From Bacteroidota bacterium (GTDB lineage Bacteria; Bacteroidota; Ignavibacteria; Palsa-1295), in the NCBI GenBank assembly GCA_018266755.1, contig JAFDZW010000010.1, positions 1 through 47,355 of the forward strand: DNA of 47,355 nt, in the 5' to 3' direction. Shown here one piece after another: positions 9,836 through 19,351 of this stretch (positions within the stretch are counted from its first letter, which is position 1; every line of letters starts with the position of its first letter). Below the pieces are notes generated by a model. It saw only the letters and a list, made by a program, of their open reading frames with translations, was not told the DNA's origin and ran no database searches. A program made the translations under genes and the position numbers.

Positions 9836-10417
9836 ATGGAATATCTTGAATTTGAGGATAGGCCTCATCCGTATGATGATCAATATTACGAGTATTTTGA
9901 CCAATTTGAGCGAGGTGAACTAATCCAACTGATGGATCTTCTCAAAGAGCTGGATAAGTTAGACCCTACGTACATGCATCCTATTTTGTCGATTGCAGAT
10001 CTGTTATACGAGATAGGCAACGAAAAAGAAGGCGATGCTCACATTGCGGAGGCATACCGTCGTGTTGTTGAGATAGTTTGTGTGAATGGCAAGTGGCCAG
10101 ATAGATTAATATGGGGGTGGTTAGAGAATCGACACCTACTGCGTGCAATCGAGGCGTACGGTGATATGTTATGGAGACGGGGCACTCCAAACGAAGCACT
10201 GGCAGTATATCGACAGATGTTGCAACTTAATCCGTACGATAATCAAGGCGTTCGGTTCAAAATGCTGGCAATACGGATGAACTTCACGTTTCTGGAGCAC
10301 GAATCTCATAACGAATCGGATAACGATTCTGCTAATTTTTGGATGCGCCAGTTTGATACGTATGCGTCTGAATTCCCTAACGATTTTCAAGATTGGCTAG
10401 CAAAATATGGAGATTGA
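9836..10417 (+). CDS. TPR-like protein
   Basis: A 193-residue soluble, acidic protein with no signal peptide. The stretch from about residue 105 (HLLRAIEAYGDMLWRRGTPN followed by EALAVYRQMLQLNPYDNQG) matches a tetratricopeptide repeat pair ending in the common NPxDNQG turn, so a protein-interaction role is likely. An earlier helical pair (ELIQLMDLLKELDKLDP) may be another repeat. It follows the transposase fusion by 85 bases on the same strand, but base composition is AT-richer and there is no sign of a shared function. AAGG lies only one base before the ATG, so it is a poor ribosome binding site; the start is set by the first ATG of the frame. Partner unknown. Confidence 0.65.
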   Translation: MEYLEFEDRPHPYDDQYYEYFDQFERGELIQLMDLLKELDKLDPTYMHPILSIADLLYEIGNEKEGDAHIAEAYRRVVEIVCVNGKWPDRLIWGWLENRHLLRAIEAYGDMLWRRGTPNEALAVYRQMLQLNPYDNQGVRFKMLAIRMNFTFLEHESHNESDNDSANFWMRQFDTYASEFPNDFQDWLAKYGD

Positions 10418-10543
10418 GTAACGATGTTAATAGGCATTAATTGGAGTTAGCGAACAAGTATTTATGCCGTTATATCATGTATTGATCTTTGAGTTACTGA
10501 ATATTAAATGAGAATTAATTATCATTTGTCTATCCATGTATAC

Positions 10544-10576
10544 AAAAAGTGACCGAAGAAAAACAACTTCGGCCAC
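10544..10576 (-). terminator. Intrinsic terminator of the minus-strand A'-B' operon
   Basis: Read on the minus strand, GTGGCCGAAG and CTTCGGTCAC form a 10-bp stem (one G-U pair) with an 8-base T-rich loop, followed by TTTTT. It lies about 36 bases beyond the stop of the 1869-residue gene. Confidence 0.85.
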
Positions 10577-10611
10577 TCCTTCACTTTAAAATATCTATAA
10601 AATGGATATGA

Positions 10612-13600
10612 CTATTTTTTTACCTCCAATTTGATTGTTTTTACAAAATTGCCCGATTGAGCCCTTAGGTAATAGTTGCCACTCGCAAAGTAACTCGCAT
10701 CAAGTATAAACCTCAAGTTGGGATTATCGATGACATCGTTGAAGATGCCTTTAACTTCTCTGCCTAAGAGGTCATATATGCCAATAGTAAGGGGCATCCC
10801 CTTGGCGCCACTAACATCAACGGCTGAAAGCAACGTAAATGGATTTGGATACACACTGATCTCAAGAGGATTGGTAATGTATGAAACACTCGGTGTTGAA
10901 GGTTTCTTAAAACCGGTATCTGTTACAGGATATACATAGTTATCCTGGAATGTTCTATCGTGCTCCTGTATCTGGGACAAGTATAGAGTGCTGGATGTAT
11001 CCTTATTAGAAATAATCGTTAGATAGCCTTTGCCAGAAGTAGGAATACGAGATGGATTATCTACTGGATGTGTAATTGAGACATGTGCGAGTTTTGCAAT
11101 CGGGGGACAATCCACTGGTGGTGCAGGAACCGGAGGTGGGAATGGTACTTTAATAGAGGTGATCGTCGGAGTAGTCCCACCTTGTATAATGATTCCATCT
11201 AATGTGTCGACAACTTGATGTGAAACGGAATCCTTCAATACGAGCAACATCGAAAGAGTATCAATTTGAGAAGGGAAAGTCTCTGAAATCCACGCCGAAT
11301 CATCAATTGCCAGTTCTCGTTCAAACCGAATTGAATCACCTAGCTGGACTGTGAACATATTTGTACGTATTGAATCCTCTGTCCTAGGCCAATATTTTGC
11401 AGGAGGAGGGTATACTTGAAACATTCCGACATGGGTAATGTCTGTTGTGTTGTATTTCCATTTATGATTGGTATCCGGCGGATTGGTTGTTGGGCAAGTC
11501 GAACACCCTCCTCCATCACCAATCGAATATGTCAACCCTTTATTACATGAGGATTGGCTACTCGACACAGAAATTGTTTGAGTGAGAGATGAACGAATTG
11601 AAGTCTCATCTCCGACATTCCTAGCGTTAATTCTGACGGCAAATAAGCCATCATCTTCAGAATTACTTGAATATGTTCGATCAATTCCCCGGAAAGCGAA
11701 AGTGCGAGCATTCCCCCCGTCCACCTTGTCGAACTGCAAAGACTGATTTGGGTAAAGCCCCTTATCCCGAAGTTGGTGATGTTGCCAAAGTGAGTTGTCA
11801 CTCGGTGTTGATTCTGAAGAAATGCGTTCCATATGAATCTGTCGGGTGAACGTATCTTGGAATACAACAGCCTGATCATCGCTAGGATCAAGCGAAGAAG
11901 CACCGGTTGTCTTGACCCGAATTTGAGGCAATGGAAGATTATCCTTTTTTGGATAAAATGTTGTGAAGGACCCCCATGCAAACTGAACGGGGGGTAGTGC
12001 ATCCCTCGATCTGAGTGCCACTACTACATTATTCGTTGCATTGCCAAATTCAAGTTTAGAATTGCATCGACTTTCAACCATTTCCCACGTAACAATGGGT
12101 TCGCCCGGTGCCGGCGCAATAACATACTCTTGTTGGCCACCAACTATGATCGGTTGCCACTTCCTACTATCAACGACGGCGACATTCGGGTGATGGTGTT
12201 CACAATAAGGAGCGTCTTTTGTAACACGCTCCGGCTGAGAGTATTGTGAAAGGAAAGCATTATTTACTGCATTATAGTCAAACCGTTGATAATAAATTTG
12301 AGAATTTGGTTTTGAACCATTTGGGTTGAATTGTTCTTCCCAAACCAAATACAACCGCTCAGGGTCGTTAGGGAAGTCAGCCCAATCTCTTCTGCTCGCG
12401 ACACTCGGAAATAATGCACAGAGTGAATTAGGATCGGCATGTTGTGTATTTAGAGGGAAACTACTAATAGAATTGCCTCCCGAAGATGAGATTGTAACAA
12501 CCATTGGACGAATATCGCTTGTGGAGGGATCAGACCAAGCAAGGAAGAAACCATCTTTGGTCGGGACGACCGAAGGTGTCGGGAATCGATCCGGATGATT
12601 ACTATCATGGCAAGGATCGCCATTTGATGGTGTGAAAACGACCTTACTTCCTCGCCAGGTTACATCCACAGTAGAGGTGCCCGATGAGACTGGTCTGACC
12701 CCCCACTCAAAAAGCACCGCTTGCTGAGTGCCATTTTGTATACCATCACTGAATACAATCGCGACAGTATCATAGCATGTACCAGAAGTACATGTCGATT
12801 GATGCTTTACCGCTACAGATGGATTTCTTGCATCCGAGAAATTCCCAAATGAATTTGCATTTGCTTCTTCGGAATAGTTGTCTTCTGTAGATTGATGTGG
12901 ATTATTGGTGATGTTATACTGAATATTCCCTTTACGTTCCCAAACAATAATCCGTTGATTGTTCTTAAAATCCGCAATACGATGGCCATTGTTATATGCC
13001 ATCCCAAGAGGCGAACTCTTACCAACAGGAAAACTCGTTGCAGGAGATATACGTAATAGTGTCCCCTCTCCTGGCTCGAAATCTATCGAGTGTGATGGAT
13101 GGTTGGAGTTGTCAGAAAATTTCTTTACTTCTTCAACTCCTGTACGAAGATTCGTTACTGAATAATAAGTATACAACTGAGATGGATCAAGCACATTCCG
13201 ATATGGCTCGAATGTAAATCTTCTTGCATCTACAGCACCAAGCATATTTTGCCATAGGCTTGAGTTTGTGGCACTAGCAGACTTATCTAACATCACTACA
13301 GAACCGTCTGAAGCGTAATTGATAGGCCACATTCTCCTGTTGAGTACAAGTATGAAATGGGCTAAATCTTCAGTAGGGTCAGAGAATTGGGTTAATGTAT
13401 AATAACTCTTAGACTGTACATCTTCTGCTCCACTTTCTGGTAACAAGGATTCGCTTCCTGTAGCGAGGGTTCTATTTTGGTAGTCGTCAGGCTCAAATTT
13501 AAGGCTATGTATACTCGTAATTGGAAAATCTGTCGGCAATGATGTTACTTGAGAGTAATTGACAACCTCCTGCCAACGAAGTTCAGAAAGCCGTTTGCCG

Positions 13601-16221
13601 ACGGGAATGACATCCGAAACTGATTGCTTAGCTCCTATCCATCGTTCATGAAAGCCGTAGAAGGTTGGAATTGGAACTTTGAATTGTACGTGGGAATATG
13701 GGTAATAATTTGGCCAAGTGCCGTTAACTACCCGAGGGTCTGAGACGTCAAAAAAATAGGCTAGTTTTGCTCGGTCGGTGCTGCTTGTGTGATCCCCACA
13801 TCCACCCCAATTTTTGTCCCAAAAATCTCCGAGTGTTGTTGGAGCCCATCCATCTATGCATGGAAGTTTTGATGGAGTTGGGTTCACATCACGCTGCGGA
13901 TTGCCACTGACTTTGTTAATCACGTTTATATTATTGTTGTCTAAATAGTAGCCGAGAGTGTGCTGGGAGAGATCGAATGACACTGGAACCCATTGTTCAT
14001 CCCATACTCCGTCATAGTCTGTGTTCCCAGTGCAAGAGGATGGAAATGTTTTGTGAATCAAATAGTGCGTGAATGAACTCTGCGGAATAAAAGGGTTGTT
14101 ACAATCACCGGAGCCGTACCAAATTAGGCCCTTTTCAGTACTCGAACCCTGAATATTCCCGTCATAATCCGTATTAAATACATTATCACTTATTCCAATC
14201 TGTTCACCGCCATCACTTCCAACATTATTGAAAAACAACCCTGTTGCTCCCCACGCTAGGGCATCCCAAGTTTCTGCCCTTATCTCACTTTTCGACGGAC
14301 CCCGTGAAGAAACCAGCATATCACAACCACTACCCCAATACTGCAGGCCAAGGTGATCCGTCTTCCATATCCATGAGTAATCGATGTGGTGGTTCTGTTC
14401 CAAATAATCAGTAATATTTCCTGACTTAGCACCTTCGATTATTCGATCAAGTAGAGTTTTGCCCCCACCAATATCGGTAGAACGAATCGTCGACATTGGA
14501 TATGTTGGGCTTGTACTTCCATTGCAATCTTTCGAATCACCCGAATTCCTAAAATTTAGAATAGTTGAAAGTAACGTGTACCATTTAGTTGCTGGTGCTT
14601 TCTTGAACGCGGCATCTGCTGCTGTTCCAAAAAGTTCATCAAACTTACTCAAATATCCCTGCATGTTTGATGTATAATCCAAATAGCCTTGAAATCTATC
14701 CGTTCCGGAACCAACAACCCCCTGCTTGATCGGGAAGCCTAAATCTATAAAGTTAGATCCTGACTGGCGATACGCAAAAGGGATGGCGTCGGAAGCTACA
14801 AATGGAGGATCGTCACTCGATTGTCCCTTTTGAAACATTTCGAAATTTTCTTGCATAATTGTGGTGGGCGGTTTATCTGTTTGATCTTCATATATTGCTC
14901 TATACCACGGGTAATTATTATGAGTGATATTTGTGCTCAGAAAAGAGTAGTCAAATTCCCTTATTTGTTTTGCTACAATTTGATCGACATATGCAAGTGT
15001 TCTAAAACCCTCATAAGTCATTTCTCCTCCAAGAGCAATCCCCCGTGTATGATCCCATGCAGAACTAGACACGGATTTTACAGCAGTTTTGATAGCGGAA
15101 GCATCCTTTCTGATTTGATAATCCCACCCGCCTGTTAATATCTTATCAGCTACTTTTGATCTGATTCTAAATCCCCTTACATATATCCCAGGTGATTGAC
15201 TTGTAAGTATTGTAAGAACGAGGTGGTTTGCCTGCGTTATATCTATTTTCATCCTGGCTATTGCATAATTATATGGTTGAGATGCAATCCCAGCTTTGGG
15301 GGCAGGAAACTTTGTCAGATACGGACTTTCTTTGGGCGCATAGCTTCCGGAATTGATTTGATCAAGGTACTTTTGGTACGTAATGATTATCTGCCTGTCT
15401 GATGTCGTCGGTAGGCTCGCATCATAATTAACTGCAAAAAGCGGGTCATTCGGCCTGGTGCTAATTGCATTGCTAGACGGCTGTGAACCATCTAATCGGT
15501 AAATAAAATCAACATAGGCATATTTGGGCCCGTGATCAGCCACAAAATTTCCATTGTCGTCGGTTTCAATAATGTCGTGATCGTGAGTATACCGATAATC
15601 ATAGTCACCACCATAATAAAACAGGTCTTGCTGTGGCCCGTGGTATTGATCTGATTTTGAAAGATCTAGATCAAGCAATGTGCCACTTGTACTCCGATCG
15701 ATAAGCCACTCGCTCCCTACCGCAGACCCTTTTACGGTAGTCCAATACGAAAAATGTCCACTCTGCAAAAATTCATTGAGCCAATTTCTTTCAACATCAA
15801 ACTCATTGTCGTTTTCATATGAAGCTAAGAAATCGCGAATCTCAGCGCCTGGAATCCCGAACCTGTTGCCAATGTACTTATACTCAAATTCAGAATAGGT
15901 TGCCCCTAGGTAGATATTCATCCCCTTAGGAAAGTAAGTAGCATCCTGCGTTTGCCAATTAGTCCATCCTCCTGGTCGGTTTCCCGAATAGAAGAGATTG
16001 AATCCAGCTTCATTCATCTTTTGAAAAAGAATCGTTGGGTGATTGTCTGCGCTATAATCAACAGATCCCCAATTTAGAGTTGAAAGTTCGAATGGTCCGA
16101 TAGGAAATTCATCGGAAGATAGGGGCGGAGGGTCAACTTGTGGTTGCGCATATAATTGATCTGAAAACAACCAGAATAATATTGCAATACAAAGGACAGG
16201 TAGTGTTTGTGTTAGTCTCAT
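10612..16221 (-). CDS. Giant T9SS-exported protein, family A'
   Basis: A 1869-residue protein starting MRLTQTLPVLCIAILFWLF ... YAQ, a good signal peptide, and ending in a T9SS sorting domain (SVYPNPFTLLSAVDVSG ... YDLLGREVKG ... YLRAQSG). It resembles the plus-strand protein at 696-5933 in overall layout: an N-terminal part with a barrel-like motif (AETWDALAWGATGLFFNN), a middle MAYNNGHRIAD segment, beta-rich repeats with VWEE and HPNVAVV strands, and a similar tail. Its coding DNA is clearly AT-richer than that of the plus-strand relative. It lies 36 bases downstream of the family B' gene at 16258-18069 in the same direction, and the pair ends in one terminator, so they are probably an operon. 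No Shine-Dalgarno sequence is seen. Role unknown. Confidence 0.85.
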   Translation of the reverse strand: MRLTQTLPVLCIAILFWLFSDQLYAQPQVDPPPLSSDEFPIGPFELSTLNWGSVDYSADNHPTILFQKMNEAGFNLFYSGNRPGGWTNWQTQDATYFPKGMNIYLGATYSEFEYKYIGNRFGIPGAEIRDFLASYENDNEFDVERNWLNEFLQSGHFSYWTTVKGSAVGSEWLIDRSTSGTLLDLDLSKSDQYHGPQQDLFYYGGDYDYRYTHDHDIIETDDNGNFVADHGPKYAYVDFIYRLDGSQPSSNAISTRPNDPLFAVNYDASLPTTSDRQIIITYQKYLDQINSGSYAPKESPYLTKFPAPKAGIASQPYNYAIARMKIDITQANHLVLTILTSQSPGIYVRGFRIRSKVADKILTGGWDYQIRKDASAIKTAVKSVSSSAWDHTRGIALGGEMTYEGFRTLAYVDQIVAKQIREFDYSFLSTNITHNNYPWYRAIYEDQTDKPPTTIMQENFEMFQKGQSSDDPPFVASDAIPFAYRQSGSNFIDLGFPIKQGVVGSGTDRFQGYLDYTSNMQGYLSKFDELFGTAADAAFKKAPATKWYTLLSTILNFRNSGDSKDCNGSTSPTYPMSTIRSTDIGGGKTLLDRIIEGAKSGNITDYLEQNHHIDYSWIWKTDHLGLQYWGSGCDMLVSSRGPSKSEIRAETWDALAWGATGLFFNNVGSDGGEQIGISDNVFNTDYDGNIQGSSTEKGLIWYGSGDCNNPFIPQSSFTHYLIHKTFPSSCTGNTDYDGVWDEQWVPVSFDLSQHTLGYYLDNNNINVINKVSGNPQRDVNPTPSKLPCIDGWAPTTLGDFWDKNWGGCGDHTSSTDRAKLAYFFDVSDPRVVNGTWPNYYPYSHVQFKVPIPTFYGFHERWIGAKQSVSDVIPVGKRLSELRWQEVVNYSQVTSLPTDFPITSIHSLKFEPDDYQNRTLATGSESLLPESGAEDVQSKSYYTLTQFSDPTEDLAHFILVLNRRMWPINYASDGSVVMLDKSASATNSSLWQNMLGAVDARRFTFEPYRNVLDPSQLYTYYSVTNLRTGVEEVKKFSDNSNHPSHSIDFEPGEGTLLRISPATSFPVGKSSPLGMAYNNGHRIADFKNNQRIIVWERKGNIQYNITNNPHQSTEDNYSEEANANSFGNFSDARNPSVAVKHQSTCTSGTCYDTVAIVFSDGIQNGTQQAVLFEWGVRPVSSGTSTVDVTWRGSKVVFTPSNGDPCHDSNHPDRFPTPSVVPTKDGFFLAWSDPSTSDIRPMVVTISSSGGNSISSFPLNTQHADPNSLCALFPSVASRRDWADFPNDPERLYLVWEEQFNPNGSKPNSQIYYQRFDYNAVNNAFLSQYSQPERVTKDAPYCEHHHPNVAVVDSRKWQPIIVGGQQEYVIAPAPGEPIVTWEMVESRCNSKLEFGNATNNVVVALRSRDALPPVQFAWGSFTTFYPKKDNLPLPQIRVKTTGASSLDPSDDQAVVFQDTFTRQIHMERISSESTPSDNSLWQHHQLRDKGLYPNQSLQFDKVDGGNARTFAFRGIDRTYSSNSEDDGLFAVRINARNVGDETSIRSSLTQTISVSSSQSSCNKGLTYSIGDGGGCSTCPTTNPPDTNHKWKYNTTDITHVGMFQVYPPPAKYWPRTEDSIRTNMFTVQLGDSIRFERELAIDDSAWISETFPSQIDTLSMLLVLKDSVSHQVVDTLDGIIIQGGTTPTITSIKVPFPPPVPAPPVDCPPIAKLAHVSITHPVDNPSRIPTSGKGYLTIISNKDTSSTLYLSQIQEHDRTFQDNYVYPVTDTGFKKPSTPSVSYITNPLEISVYPNPFTLLSAVDVSGAKGMPLTIGIYDLLGREVKGIFNDVIDNPNLRFILDASYFASGNYYLRAQSGNFVKTIKLEVKK

Positions 16222-16257
16222 TGTAGTAGTTCTATGTGTTTGTGGAAGAAAGGAGAA

Positions 16258-18069
16258 TTACCAGTTAAAAATTCTTGATTGTGGAATGTTGTTACGAGTC
16301 AAGACGCAGACATAGGTACCTTTCGGCAGATTTAAAAATGGGATCTCAATAGAAGACATGTTTGATTCTTGACTATTGATTGACTGGCTATATATACATC
16401 TCCCCAATAAATCAAACACTCTGACGACGGACGAGGAGAGGATCGGTTTATCGACCTCAATTAAGAGTGCCGAACGAGACCTCAAAGGTACAACATTGAA
16501 ATTGTCATCCAGAATGGTTGTATTTAACGGCACGCCATATTTGGGGTTGGGTCGGGATGGAATTAAATGCGATCCGAAAATGACGCGTATAGAACCAATC
16601 TGTTCGCGAAGTGAACTCATGTCAGAATATGAAGGAAACCCCAAAAGCACATCGTCAAGGGTGTCATCATTTGCGCGGACGAATACCGGCGAGGCTTCAT
16701 CGTTAATGAAGTTCGGGTCATAAAAAAGGTCTGCCTTACTATCGCTGGAACTTCCAAGTACATATAAATAGTAATAGTGCTCAGAACTAGTTTTCATAGC
16801 GTGCACTAGCAAAGTCGGATTATCCGAACCATTGACATCTCCTCCTGCGTACAAATCATGCCCGTTGAATGAAGGTGAACCATCCCCATTTGCCAATTCA
16901 TCAGCGGATTCGAGAACTAAATCCATATGTTCTAATTTTAATCTTTGGTCGCCAAAGTCAGCGCCACCCTGCTTGATTGCAATTCGATAATAGCCAGTAT
17001 TGCTTTTGTATTGGAAAACTAAATCCTGTGAAATATCCTTAGAAAGTTTAGGAAGACAAGTTACAGCTAAAGCCCCATCCAGCCTTATTCTGGATAAGTT
17101 TTGACTGCTATAAGTGCCCAGTTCAGGATTTTCCCATCCAGCTAGAAGTGTGTCATGTATAATCGATTCAGCTAAATTCGAAAGTGAAAACTTGTATGTG
17201 TTCCTAAAGAAGAATAGATTAGCAGGCTTGTCAGCAATAATAATGTCTTTCATACCACTACCGCGCCAATCTCCAACTGCAGTTGTCCAACTTAAGTAAC
17301 TTTCGGAAGGTTTTTCAGCTAGGAAATAAACTGAATCCGGGAACAGTATTGCCCTGTCAATAATAGTAGTTTGACCTCCGCGATAAAACATAAGAAAAAC
17401 TGAATCAGGCTTATTACCCGGATAAGGTCCTATGTCAGCCCCAAGGACAATGTCATCTAGTCCATCACCATCAAGATCACAAATAATTGGGTTCTGGAGT
17501 GCGGTAAGATCATAACTTACTCCTGAAGTATGAAAACTAAGAGTGCAGTATCGTGCTGTGTCAACATTCCCAAATTCATCTGACAGGTAGACCTGTTTTG
17601 TATCGTTCCGAAAGAAGTCAACCACAGTTGTTGAATGAAAGTGACAAGGGATAAGCCTGTCATAATATGGAGGTTTGAGATACGTCTCTTTGGGTAAGTG
17701 TTCATACTGAACAGTAGGGACTAATGAATGTATATTTAATGGTGATGTATTCTTGATAGCAGAATAATTACTATTGAGTGGTAACATGCCAGTTGTGAAT
17801 AAATAAGGGAAGTTACTGGTCATGCCTAAATTAAGATTAACAATATGCAAATTTTCTCCCAATAATTGATTTTGCACGTCACCACAAACAGAGTCTATCT
17901 CTGAAGGATAAACGAGGGATGGGAAATAGCAGTTAGAATCATATACTGATTCACCAACTTGACAACTACAACGCCCAGGGAATATGCCTATACAGATAAT
18001 AGAGAAAATTGTCCCCAAAACCAAGGTAATGGGTAGGGCAATTTTTGTAACATGATGAGTCCCGCTCAT
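16258..18069 (-). CDS. FG-GAP-like T9SS-exported protein, family B'
   Basis: A 603-residue protein with an N-terminal hydrophobic export segment (ALPITLVLGTIFSIICIGIF). It contains a calcium-binding FG-GAP/VCBS-like motif (CDLDGDGLDDIVLGAD) and further beta-propeller-like strands (GDVNGSDNPTLLV), and a C-terminal sorting-like region (RVFDLLGRCIYSQSI ... GTYVCVLTRN). It is a paralogue of the protein at 19352-21136: both begin the mature part with xDxNCYxPS/T, have a GxxxIPxxxNPxYGV segment near the end, and are about 600 residues. Just upstream on the minus strand is TAACTTTC (18087-18080), one base off the TAnnTTTG promoter element. It is first in an operon with the A' gene. Ligand unknown. 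Confidence 0.8.
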   Translation of the reverse strand: MSGTHHVTKIALPITLVLGTIFSIICIGIFPGRCSCQVGESVYDSNCYFPSLVYPSEIDSVCGDVQNQLLGENLHIVNLNLGMTSNFPYLFTTGMLPLNSNYSAIKNTSPLNIHSLVPTVQYEHLPKETYLKPPYYDRLIPCHFHSTTVVDFFRNDTKQVYLSDEFGNVDTARYCTLSFHTSGVSYDLTALQNPIICDLDGDGLDDIVLGADIGPYPGNKPDSVFLMFYRGGQTTIIDRAILFPDSVYFLAEKPSESYLSWTTAVGDWRGSGMKDIIIADKPANLFFFRNTYKFSLSNLAESIIHDTLLAGWENPELGTYSSQNLSRIRLDGALAVTCLPKLSKDISQDLVFQYKSNTGYYRIAIKQGGADFGDQRLKLEHMDLVLESADELANGDGSPSFNGHDLYAGGDVNGSDNPTLLVHAMKTSSEHYYYLYVLGSSSDSKADLFYDPNFINDEASPVFVRANDDTLDDVLLGFPSYSDMSSLREQIGSIRVIFGSHLIPSRPNPKYGVPLNTTILDDNFNVVPLRSRSALLIEVDKPILSSSVVRVFDLLGRCIYSQSINSQESNMSSIEIPFLNLPKGTYVCVLTRNNIPQSRIFNW

Positions 18070-18214
18070 AATATCTTAGGAAAGTTAGGACGCCTATAAT
18101 AACGAAAACAGATTGCCTATAATGCCCTCTCAAGAACCAATCGATGACTTAACAAAGGCACTGTATATAGCTGATCATAGTGAATTCCAATCATCAATAG
18201 ATTTCTCTAAGAGA

Positions 18215-18267
18215 CACCTGTTCTTGAAAAAAGTTGCATTTTCTTATAGAACAGGTGGTCACTTTTT
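18215..18267 (+). terminator. Terminator-like hairpin without an obvious gene
   Basis: CACCTGTTCT (18215-18224) pairs perfectly with AGAACAGGTG (18248-18257) across a 23-base loop, and TTTTTT follows within a few bases. The large loop makes it a weak candidate. No intact plus-strand gene ends here; it could belong to a lost gene or small RNA. Confidence 0.4.
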
Positions 18268-18462
18268 TATCTCCACAAGTTATTCTACAGAGAACGATTC
18301 GAATGCATGAAAGTTACTGCCATTCTAAAGGGACATCTATGCATACACTTGATGACCACAATGACGTGTGTAGACAACAGCCAAAGTCATGTGCTTCCTC
18401 ATCTTTCACATCACAAACTCCGGCTACTTGATGTGTATTTTTCGTGCTGCAACCGTGATACT

Positions 18463-18780
18463 TCAAGTTTTGTTTGTAGTCATTCGCCCTTGAGCTTTTG
18501 CAATGAGACTAGGTGTTCTTCTCTTAACTGACTCAAGGTATTCCCATATTATATGGTGAATGCCGAGGTCGTCTTGAAGCGATTGGAACCAATGTCTCAA
18601 TGCACTTAAACTGAGATAGTCAAGACAACGAATTCGGTCAGAGTCCTCACCCCAAAAGCAGCACAGATATTCCGATTCAATTTGTGGCTAACACTGCCAT
18701 TACAGTAGGGGTATTTGACAGCGAACTCAATCAACTTAGGTTCAATCACAATCCTCGAATACTCAACCATCTACCACTTT
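18463..18780 (-). pseudogene. Possible gene remnant, unidentified
   Basis: On the minus strand, 18463-18687 is open for 75 codons and reads as plausible protein (RIRCLDYLSLSALRHWFQSL, then LGIHHIIWEYLESVKRR) ending at a stop. Immediately upstream, another frame reads RIVIEPKLIEFAVKYPYC with no start that joins the two, so a frameshifted or eroded coding region is likely. I do not recognise the family. Confidence 0.3.
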
Positions 18781-19099
18781 TTCGTATTCCGAGTGAAAAA
18801 TCGAGGCAATTCATTGAGCGGTAGGTTGAGGACCTACTTCGAGAGATTTTCTTCTTGACCATGTAGGTCTTTCTCAATTAAAACTATTTCTAAGCACATA
18901 GACAACCATGCCGTTTGGCAAGCTATTAACTGTTATTAAGTTATAGGTTGAATGATATTGTAATTTCATTAAACTCAGTAAATTACTGGGCGCAACTCTT
19001 GATATTTATTCATAATCAATCACAATGACTTAAGCCTTTTACACTTTGAATCGCGCAAAATAAAGGACTTAGTCGCGCACTTTTACACAAATAAGAGAG

Positions 19100-19120
19100 C
19101 CCCTCCTTTACAAGGAGGGG
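19100..19120. repeat. Palindromic repeat, CCCCTCCTT type
   Basis: Perfect 9-bp inverted repeat CCCCTCCTT-TAC-AAGGAGGGG, followed by GTGGGGTGG. From memory this resembles a short intergenic repeat common in unrelated bacteria. It is the first of three different palindromes within 240 bases. Confidence 0.6.
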
Positions 19121-19175
19121 GTGGGGTGGTTCTTTCGCACACCACTCAATCAATCATTGGCATTATCCGAACGTA

Positions 19176-19197
19176 GAGACGCGCGCATGCGCGTCTC
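19176..19197. repeat. Palindromic repeat, GAGACGC type
   Basis: GAGACGCGC and GCGCGTCTC form a perfect 9-bp stem around GCAT, preceded by GTA. It matches the GTAGAGACGCG...CGCGTCTC intergenic repeats I recall from cyanobacteria and Bacteroidota. Confidence 0.6.
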
Positions 19198-19264
19198 CTC
19201 CTTCATCCGGTCACTGCGTGGGGATGGTCTCTGCTGTCGGGCCCCTCTGTGCGACTCTGTGTGC

Positions 19265-19319
19265 CCTCTGTGTACCTCTGTGGTTAAAGAATCTGTCTAA
19301 CCACAGAGGTACACAGAGG
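19265..19319. repeat. Palindromic repeat, CTCTGTG/CACAGAG type
   Basis: A perfect 22-bp inverted repeat (19265-19286 with 19298-19319, 11-base loop), flanked by further CTCTGTG and CACAGAGG units (19251-19340). Translated junk from such DNA gives the NHRGTxxxxxE strings that I recall from many phyla. It lies 33 bases beyond the stop of the family B gene at 19352 and may also act as its transcription terminator. Confidence 0.7.
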
Positions 19320-19351
19320 TATGCACAGAGGTTCACAGAGGAAATCGAGGC

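Larger units (their letters stand above)
18070..19351. other. Decayed intergenic region of 1.3 kb
   Basis: No intact gene was found. It holds a hairpin with a T-tract (18215-18267), a probable gene remnant on the minus strand (about 18463-18780), about 200 bases of AT-rich sequence without visible structure (18890-19090), and three different palindromic repeats packed within 240 bases (19100-19319). The composition changes from AT-rich on the left to GC-rich on the right, so this may be the edge of an inserted or fast-evolving segment. Confidence 0.6.
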
